The notes under the pieces were generated by a model. That model did no database searches and was not told where the DNA came from. It saw only the letters and a program-made list of their open reading frames with translations. DNA of 5,794 nt. Source: Hydrogenimonas sp. GTDB taxonomy: Bacteria > Campylobacterota > Campylobacteria > Campylobacterales > Hydrogenimonadaceae. The DNA lies in NCBI RefSeq assembly GCF_029933015.1, contig NZ_JAOZOZ010000101.1:1-5794 (forward strand), given 5' to 3'. Shown here piece by piece: positions 1-4,574 of the stretch. The translations under genes were made by a program, and so were the position numbers. Position 1 is the first letter of the stretch. Each line of letters begins with the position of its first letter.

Positions 1-2
1 AA

Positions 3-87
3 TGGTGCGCAGAGCGAGACTTGAACTCGCACGGCCGAAGCCACTGCCCCCTCAAGACAGCGTGTCTACCGATTCCACCACCTGCGC
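3..87 (-). tRNA. tRNA-Leu with anticodon GAG, 3' CCA encoded
   Basis: A full class II tRNA folds on the minus strand. The acceptor stem GCGCAGG pairs with TCTGCGC (one terminal G-T wobble), followed by discriminator A and an encoded CCA (positions 3-5). The anticodon stem CTGTC/GGCAG encloses the loop TTGAGGG, giving anticodon GAG at 51-53, which reads the leucine codons CUC and CUU. The T arm is GCGAG-TTCAAGT-CTCGC. The long variable arm (31-43) forms a GGC-TTCG-GCC hairpin, as expected for leucine tRNAs. It lies beyond the terminator of atpE, so it probably has its own promoter in the AT-rich 40 nt upstream, but no convincing -10/-35 pair could be fixed there. Confidence 0.96.
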
Positions 88-127
88 ATTTGATAGGTAG
101 TTATTGTTAAGAGGCCGAAATTTTAGC

Positions 128-166
128 AAAAAAAAATGGCCGCGTCAAGAGCGACGCGGCCGTTTT
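128..166 (-). terminator. Intrinsic terminator of atpE
   Basis: On the minus strand a perfect 9-bp GC-rich stem, GGCCGCGTC (161-153) with GACGCGGCC (146-138), closes a 6-nt loop GCTCTT and is followed by A and nine T (136-128). The hairpin begins about 20 nt after the atpE stop codon, the usual place for a Rho-independent terminator. On the plus strand the same stem is followed only by GTTTTGG, so termination in that direction would be weak. Confidence 0.93.
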
Positions 167-181
167 GGAAAAAATCTGCGA

Positions 182-487
182 TTATCCGAGGAACGGGTTC
201 GCGTAGAGAGCGATCAGGGCGATAACGAGGGTATAGATAACCTGCGCTTCGATCATCGCGAGGGCGATGAACATCGTAGTCATCAGTTTACCGCCGAGAC
301 CCGGGTTGCGGGCTGTACCTGCGATAGTGGCCGCAGCTGTGTTACCCATACCGATCGCACCACCGAGAGCGGCCAGACCGAGGCCGACACCCGCAGCGAC
401 GACGCTGTACGCCTGAATCATAGACTCACCTTCGCCTGCAAACGCAAAACCCGCGAATGCTACCATGAGAAGAAAAAACTTTTTCAT
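182..487 (-). CDS. atpE: F0F1 ATP synthase subunit c
   Basis: Proteolipid of the membrane rotor ring of F-type ATP synthase; it carries protons through the inner membrane and couples their flow to rotation. The 101-residue product has two hydrophobic helices (about 24-55 and 68-95). Helix 1 is rich in small residues (G33, G35, G37, G42, G43, G46, G48). A polar loop R60-N61-P62 would face the F1 stalk, and Glu80 in the motif AMIEAQ of helix 2 is the ion-binding carboxylate. No Na+-type Gln/Ser-Thr ligand set is apparent, so proton coupling is inferred. Residues 1-17 resemble a cleavable signal peptide (two Lys, hydrophobic core, AFA before Gly18), which makes it longer than the usual 75-85 residues; this is known in Campylobacterota. 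AGGAG lies 7 nt before the ATG and supports the start. No other atp gene is next to it. It follows pnp by 103 nt and ends at a strong terminator. Confidence 0.97.
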   Translation of the reverse strand: MKKFFLLMVAFAGFAFAGEGESMIQAYSVVAAGVGLGLAALGGAIGMGNTAAATIAGTARNPGLGGKLMTTMFIALAMIEAQVIYTLVIALIALYANPFLG

Positions 488-494
488 CGAAAAG

Positions 495-499
495 CTCCT
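495..499 (-). promoter_or_regulatory. Ribosome binding site of atpE
   Basis: AGGAG on the minus strand, 7 nt upstream of the atpE ATG. It is the strongest Shine-Dalgarno match in the window, which suits a subunit needed in about ten copies per enzyme. It confirms translation begins at the signal-peptide-like leader and not at the inner Met23. Confidence 0.85.
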
Positions 500-561
500 G
501 TAAAAATTTTGAGCAAAGTCCGTTCGGCTTGCGTATCCCTACTTATCACTTTGCTGAAGGC

Positions 562-567
562 ATTTTA
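562..567 (-). promoter_or_regulatory. Possible -10 element of an atpE promoter
   Basis: TAAAAT lies 75 nt upstream of the atpE start in the 103-nt gap after pnp. It is preceded by T-rich then A-rich DNA and has no good TTGACA box; the hexamer 17 nt upstream is TTCTTT. Sigma-70 promoters of Campylobacterota are known for a TATAAT-like -10, upstream AT periodicity and a poor -35, so this fits, but the match is short and could be chance. A separate promoter would let atpE be expressed well above pnp. Confidence 0.35.
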
Positions 568-590
568 TCTCTTTTTTCGTAAAAAAAGAA

Positions 591-2795
591 TTAATCGATC
601 GGTTCCGCCAGCTCCAGCGATATCTTGTGTCCCTTTTGCGACTTGACGACCACTTCGATCTCCTGTCCCTCATGGAGCAGATCGCTTGGATGGGAAATAC
701 GTCCCCGGGAGATTTTGGAGATGTGCAGAAGGCCGTCGACACCTCCGGGAAGTTCGACGAAGGCTCCGAAGTCGACCAGTTTCTTCACCTTTCCCTTGAT
801 CGGCTTGTCGATCTCGAACTGCGGCATCTCCCTCTTGGGGCGGCTTCCTTCGGCGATGCTTCTGATATGGTCGCAGGCCGCTTTGACCTTCGCCTTGCTG
901 GGACCTGTGACCTTCACTTCGCCCTGTTTCTTGTCCAGATCGACGCTCACTTCGAACTTTTCGATGATCTCTCTGATCGTTTTGCCCGCCTGTCCGATGA
1001 TGTCGACAATCTTGTGGGGCTCGATATGGAAGATTTCCGTACTCGGCAGTACCTCTTCGTTGACTTCGATCTTTTCGGCGGCCTCTTCCATGATCTTCAG
1101 AATGTGCAGCCTCGCCTCTTTCGCCTGCTCCAGCGCTTCCTTGAGCAGATCGAGGCTGATGCCTCCCAGTTTGATGTCCATCTGCAGCGCCGTGATGCCA
1201 TCCTCGCTTCCGGCCACCTTGAAATCCATATCGCCGTCATGGTCTTCCAGCCCCATGATGTCCGTCAGGATGGCGTATTTATCGCCTTCCATCACCAGGC
1301 CCATCGCCACACCCGCGATCAGTTTGAGAACGGGTACGTCCGCCGCCTTGAGCGCCAAAGATCCGCCGCAGACCGTCGCCATCGAAGAGGAGCCGTTGGA
1401 CTCGAGAATCTCGGAGACGAGCCGGACGATGGCGTCGAGCTCGGTCTTGTCGAGGGAGGGTTCGAGGGCGCGTTTGGCCAGATTGCCGTGACCCAGCTCT
1501 CTACGGCCCGGAGGTCCGATGCGCGAGGCTTCGCCGACACTGAATCCCGGGAAGTTGTAATGCACCATGAACTCCTCGTAACTGGCGCTCTTGCCGGTGA
1601 TGCGCTCGAACATCTGGGCATCCTGCCGGCTTCCGAGAGTACAGGTAACGAGTGCCTGGGTTTCACCCCGTGTAAAGAGACAGGAGCCGTGAACGCTCGG
1701 CAGCAGGTTGGTTTCGATGGAGATGGGGCGCACCTCTTTGGGGGTACGGCCATCGGCCCTTTTGCCCTCTTCCAGGATCATGGAACGGACACGCTCGCGC
1801 TTCACTTCGCCCACGGCCGCCTTGACCTGATCCTCGGTCCACTCTTCGGTCTGGGCGGTCTCGTCCGCCAGGACCTGCTCGATGATCGCCTTGATCTCGC
1901 TGCCGCGCTCGCTTTTGGCCATGCCGTCGAGGGCGCGGTTGATCTCCTCCATATAGAACTCTTTGATATAGGTGACGATGGAGGGGTCGGCCTTCTCTTC
2001 GAAGAGCGGCACCTCCTTTTTCGGCTTGGCCGCTTCGGCGAAAACCTTCTCGTACTCGCCCGCTGCGAGCCTGATCGCCTTCTGTGCCATGTCGATCGCT
2101 TCGACCAGTTCATCCTCTTTCAGCTCGTTGACATGGGGGATCTGGATGATCTCTTCGGCCAGCATCGGGTCGATCATCGGGTCGACGGCCACGGAGGGCT
2201 CGATATCGACTTCGACGGTTCCGATGGCCCGCATCTCGATCATCAGCAGTTCATCCTTCGTACCCGAAACGAAAAGATCGAGCGTCCCCTCTTCCAGTTG
2301 ATCGAGTGTGGGGTTGAGGACGAACTCCCCATCTTTCCTGCCGATGCGTATACCCGCGACCGAGCGGTTCACCGGTATATCGGATAGAAACAGTGCAGCC
2401 GAAGCCGCATCGAGGGCCAGAGACTGCAGATCCGCCTCCTCGTCGACGCTCAGAAGCATCACGGTGATCTGGACCGGATTGAAAAAGCCCTTGGGGAAAA
2501 GCGGCCGAAGGGATCGGTCGATGAGCCGGGATGTGAGGGTTTCGAAATCGCCGGGTTTCGTCTCGCGCTTGACGAATCCTCCGGGGATTCTGCCCGCCGC
2601 GTAGCTCTTTTCGATGTACTGGACCGTGAGAGGAAGAAAATGCTCCTCGATCGGTTTGTCGTCCATCACGGCCGTCGCGAGAATGACGGTCTTTCCGCTT
2701 CGCAGGATCACGGAACCGTTCGCCTGTCTGGCGACTTTGCCCGTTTCGATCGTGACGGTTCTGTTGTTCATTTCGAATTCAAATGTACACGCCAT
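591..2795 (-). CDS. pnp: Polyribonucleotide nucleotidyltransferase (PNPase)
   Basis: Phosphorolytic 3'-to-5' exoribonuclease of the cytoplasm: it releases nucleoside diphosphates from RNA using phosphate, can run in reverse to add tails, and acts as a trimer in mRNA decay. The 734 residues show the full architecture: first RNase PH-like domain (about 10-145), helical linker domain (about 220-330), second RNase PH-like domain (about 345-560), KH domain (about 585-645) and S1 domain (about 665-730). Active-site residues are present: Asp518, Asp524 and Lys526 in LEDHDGDMDFK correspond to Asp486, Asp492 and Lys494 of the E. coli enzyme. The basic RNA-contact loop appears as GGFVKRE (72-78). The KH loop is GQAG (601-604). 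S1 contains VDFGAFVELPGGVDGLLHIS. Length is normal and no frameshift is seen. The ATG is preferred over Met9 because AGGAT lies 8 nt before it and nothing similar precedes Met9. It follows the J-protein gene by 55 nt and precedes atpE. Confidence 0.98.
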   Translation of the reverse strand: MACTFEFEMNNRTVTIETGKVARQANGSVILRSGKTVILATAVMDDKPIEEHFLPLTVQYIEKSYAAGRIPGGFVKRETKPGDFETLTSRLIDRSLRPLFPKGFFNPVQITVMLLSVDEEADLQSLALDAASAALFLSDIPVNRSVAGIRIGRKDGEFVLNPTLDQLEEGTLDLFVSGTKDELLMIEMRAIGTVEVDIEPSVAVDPMIDPMLAEEIIQIPHVNELKEDELVEAIDMAQKAIRLAAGEYEKVFAEAAKPKKEVPLFEEKADPSIVTYIKEFYMEEINRALDGMAKSERGSEIKAIIEQVLADETAQTEEWTEDQVKAAVGEVKRERVRSMILEEGKRADGRTPKEVRPISIETNLLPSVHGSCLFTRGETQALVTCTLGSRQDAQMFERITGKSASYEEFMVHYNFPGFSVGEASRIGPPGRRELGHGNLAKRALEPSLDKTELDAIVRLVSEILESNGSSSMATVCGGSLALKAADVPVLKLIAGVAMGLVMEGDKYAILTDIMGLEDHDGDMDFKVAGSEDGITALQMDIKLGGISLDLLKEALEQAKEARLHILKIMEEAAEKIEVNEEVLPSTEIFHIEPHKIVDIIGQAGKTIREIIEKFEVSVDLDKKQGEVKVTGPSKAKVKAACDHIRSIAEGSRPKREMPQFEIDKPIKGKVKKLVDFGAFVELPGGVDGLLHISKISRGRISHPSDLLHEGQEIEVVVKSQKGHKISLELAEPID

Positions 2796-2803
2796 TGTGT
2801 TTT

Positions 2804-2808
2804 ATCCT
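2804..2808 (-). promoter_or_regulatory. Ribosome binding site of pnp
   Basis: AGGAT within AAAAAGGATAAAA, 8 nt upstream of the pnp ATG. It decides the start: the alternative in-frame ATG at codon 9 (2769-2771) has no purine-rich site at a suitable distance. Confidence 0.7.
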
Positions 2809-2832
2809 TTTTCATATCTGTCAATTGTTTCG

Positions 2833-2838
2833 ATTTTA
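2833..2838 (-). promoter_or_regulatory. Possible internal -10 element ahead of pnp
   Basis: TAAAAT sits in the AT-rich 55-nt gap between the J-protein gene and pnp, 37 nt before the pnp start, after an A-rich run. There is no recognisable -35. It is the same hexamer as the one proposed for atpE, which is a weak argument for a shared promoter type. Any transcript from it would have a leader of about 30 nt, too short to hold an RNase III-processed hairpin like the E. coli pnp leader. Confidence 0.2.
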
Positions 2839-2850
2839 CTATCTTTCTCT

Positions 2851-3120
2851 TTAAAACCTGAACCGTTTCGCATGGGCGTCCTGGGGGAACTGCCCCGCGA
2901 TCTCCTCTTCGCTGAAGGAGAAACGGTAGTTTTCTATGTAGGTTTTGAGAAGTTTGTAGGCATCGTTGATCCGCGCCATCTCCTCGTCGTCCCCACCCAC
3001 ATCGGGATGCTTTCCCGAGGCGAGATAGCGGTAGCGCTCCGTGATGTCCTTGAGACTGACACGGGTGGGAAGCCCGAGAACTTCCAGTGCCGCATGGATC
3101 TTTTTGTAGGCCGGGCTCAT
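2851..3120 (-). CDS. Small J-domain (DnaJ-like) co-chaperone
   Basis: An 89-residue protein made almost wholly of a J domain. Helix I/II residues (about 5-34, including ITERYRYLAS) precede the invariant His38-Pro39-Asp40 motif in GKHPDVGGDDEEM, followed by helix III (INDAYKLLKTYIENYRF, 51-67). J domains dock on an Hsp70 (DnaK type) and stimulate its ATPase, the HPD motif being essential. There is no Gly/Phe region, zinc centre, substrate-binding domain or membrane segment, so it is a class III (J-only) protein, probably cytoplasmic, whose client cannot be read from sequence. Its ATG overlaps the mlaD stop codon (ATGA) and lacks a clear Shine-Dalgarno site, so translation is probably coupled to mlaD. 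The short tail after the J domain (68-89) is polar and ends RFRF. Family assignment is sure; role is unknown. Confidence 0.93.
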   Translation of the reverse strand: MSPAYKKIHAALEVLGLPTRVSLKDITERYRYLASGKHPDVGGDDEEMARINDAYKLLKTYIENYRFSFSEEEIAGQFPQDAHAKRFRF

Positions 3121-4574
3121 TTCGCGGCGCTTACCCCGGCGCCGGCACCGGCACCGAGCAGATACTTCATGCGATCATCCTCGAAGCGGATACCCAGTCC
3201 GAAAAAGATGTTGTCGGCATCGGAGTTGAGGAAATTGTCGTATCCGATGTAGGCGTTGATGAATTTGTAGAAGCGGTACCTGACGGTGGCCCGCAGGTGG
3301 GCGCTGTCTCCGCGGATATCGTTGACGGCGTTGAAATCGTAGGCATCCAGCGAGAATTTCAGTTTGTCGTGATAGGCGAAGTAATCGAATCCCGCGCCCG
3401 CCGTGCTTTCGATGATGCCGCCGCGCACCATGAAATCCCTGTAACGTTTTCCGATCTGGGCGGAAACGTACCAGTTCCCTTTTTCATGCTCTTTATCACC
3501 CCTGTAGACGCACTCGCCGTTCTCCATTTCACAATCTTCGTAATCGGGCGAGGAGATGACGTCGAGCATATAGTGACGCGAATAGTAGGGCATGTAATCC
3601 ACATGCAGACCGCCTTTGAAGTTGTCATCCTCCGCCAGATAGAAGGCGTCCATCCCAAGCTCCAGCCGCGTCTGCGTGACGGCGTCGAGATAGTTGTTGA
3701 GCTTGACCATCGTGCTTTCACCCTTGGTAAAAAACCTGTTGACGGAGGTGAGCGCGTCGTTGAGCGGTTTTTTGTTCTCCTTGATGACCACGTCGAGCTG
3801 GTCCTCGAGATTTTCGAATTTGTCGGCCAGTGTAGGCAGACGATCATCCAGAGTCTCCCCTGCCCCCTTGTAGGCATCGATCGTCTCCTGCAGCTTGGCC
3901 ATGAGACCGGGCAGATCGGCATTGATCGTATCGGCACTCGTGGAGAATTTTTCCGACATTTTCGCGAACTTTTCGGCCGCGTCGTTGATATTGACCACCA
4001 GTTTGTCGATATTTTCCCTGTTTTTGCTGACGATATCCTTCATATCCCGCGTCAGCACCTCCAGATTGGCGAAGGTCTTTTTGAGTTGTGAGCGGCTTTC
4101 GCTGTCGAGCGTCTCGCGCAGCTCGTGGATGAAGTGTTTGAGCTCCTCCGCAGCCGACGTTACACTCGTACCCATCTCTTCGAACGAAGACATCGGTTTC
4201 TGGCGTTCGATCACGCCATTTTCACTCAGATAGGTATGAGAGGATCCGGGAATGATATTGATATATTTGCTGCCGAGCATCGACTCCTGCGTCAGAAGCA
4301 CTTCCGAATCGGCCGGAATTTTGGCGTTTTTGTAGATGAAGAGCGTCACGACCACTTTGGTACCCGAGAGCTCGATATCTTTGACATAGCCGATTTCCAC
4401 ACCCTTCATCTTGACCTTGGCGTGTTTCTCGAGCCCGCTGGCGTCGTTGATGAGGGCTTCGACCTCATATCCTTTTTTGCCTATTCCCTGAAATTTGTTG
4501 ACCTGGGTACTCAACAAAAAGAGGAGTATCAGTCCGATCGTGACAAAGAGTCCGACTTTCGCTTCCGTTTTCAT
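3117..4574 (-). CDS. mlaD: MCE-family lipid transport protein (MlaD-like) with C-terminal beta-barrel-like domain
   Basis: The N-terminal part is a typical MlaD: a short cytoplasmic start, one membrane anchor (about 7-23), then an MCE domain (about 36-112) with GLEKHAKVKMKGVEIGYV matching the core MCE strands and LLTQESMLGSKYINIIPG matching the pore-loop end. MCE proteins form hexameric rings that carry phospholipids between the inner membrane and the outer membrane with an ABC transporter (MlaFE). Residues about 130-300 are long, polar and probably helical or coiled-coil. Residues about 303-478 change character to alternating, aromatic-rich segments separated by polar turns, such as NWYVSAQIGKRY, LKFSLDAYDF, HLRATVRYRF and NIFFGLGIRF. 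I count 10-12 such strands, suggesting an outer-membrane barrel. Cys348 and Cys355 could form a loop disulfide. The protein (485 residues) is far longer than E. coli MlaD (183). It begins directly after the lptD stop codon, with AGGAA 6 nt before the ATG, and overlaps the J-protein gene. The MCE call is firm; the barrel is inferred from pattern. Confidence 0.92.
   Translation of the reverse strand: MKTEAKVGLFVTIGLILLFLLSTQVNKFQGIGKKGYEVEALINDASGLEKHAKVKMKGVEIGYVKDIELSGTKVVVTLFIYKNAKIPADSEVLLTQESMLGSKYINIIPGSSHTYLSENGVIERQKPMSSFEEMGTSVTSAAEELKHFIHELRETLDSESRSQLKKTFANLEVLTRDMKDIVSKNRENIDKLVVNINDAAEKFAKMSEKFSTSADTINADLPGLMAKLQETIDAYKGAGETLDDRLPTLADKFENLEDQLDVVIKENKKPLNDALTSVNRFFTKGESTMVKLNNYLDAVTQTRLELGMDAFYLAEDDNFKGGLHVDYMPYYSRHYMLDVISSPDYEDCEMENGECVYRGDKEHEKGNWYVSAQIGKRYRDFMVRGGIIESTAGAGFDYFAYHDKLKFSLDAYDFNAVNDIRGDSAHLRATVRYRFYKFINAYIGYDNFLNSDADNIFFGLGIRFEDDRMKYLLGAGAGAGVSAAK
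3138..3155 (-). repeat. Three in-frame hexamer repeats encoding Gly-Ala
   Basis: Near the 3' end of the MCE gene, the minus strand carries GGTGCC, GGTGCC and GGCGCC in tandem, encoding a (Gly-Ala)3 run within LLGAGAGAGVSAAK at the C-terminus. A six-base unit can vary in number without shifting the reading frame, so the downstream overlap with the J-protein start would be kept. Confidence 0.7.

Noticed and set aside
88..127. Possible tRNA promoter on the minus strand (TTGCTA ... TAACAAT)
   Set aside because: The two elements are only about 17 nt apart when the -10 is read as CAATAA, and closer if read as TAACAA. No single pair scores well enough to report as a site.
571..588. Inverted repeat CTTTTTT-CGTA-AAAAAAG just after pnp, as a possible terminator
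   Set aside because: The 7-bp stem has only one G-C pair and no T-run follows on the minus strand. It would be unstable and is better seen as AT-rich promoter-like DNA.
627..2387. A 586-codon open frame on the plus strand, antisense to pnp
   Set aside because: It lies entirely opposite pnp, whose product is unmistakable from catalytic motifs and domain order. The translation has no recognisable domain and is rich in residues expected from the reverse complement of GC-rich codons.
2185..2795. Leader or RNase III-type hairpin for pnp autoregulation
   Set aside because: Only 55 nt separate pnp from the preceding gene, and no long inverted repeat was found there, so the E. coli mechanism is not supported.
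2810..2825. TTGACA-type box upstream of pnp
   Set aside because: The hexamer matches the sigma-70 -35 consensus, but the position 17 nt downstream falls at the pnp start codon with AACACA, which is not a -10. It is likely chance.
3087..4091. A 334-codon open frame on the plus strand opposite mlaD
   Set aside because: It overlaps the MCE gene across most of its length, and its product resembles no family I know. The minus-strand frame has a membrane anchor, an MCE domain and tight operon junctions.
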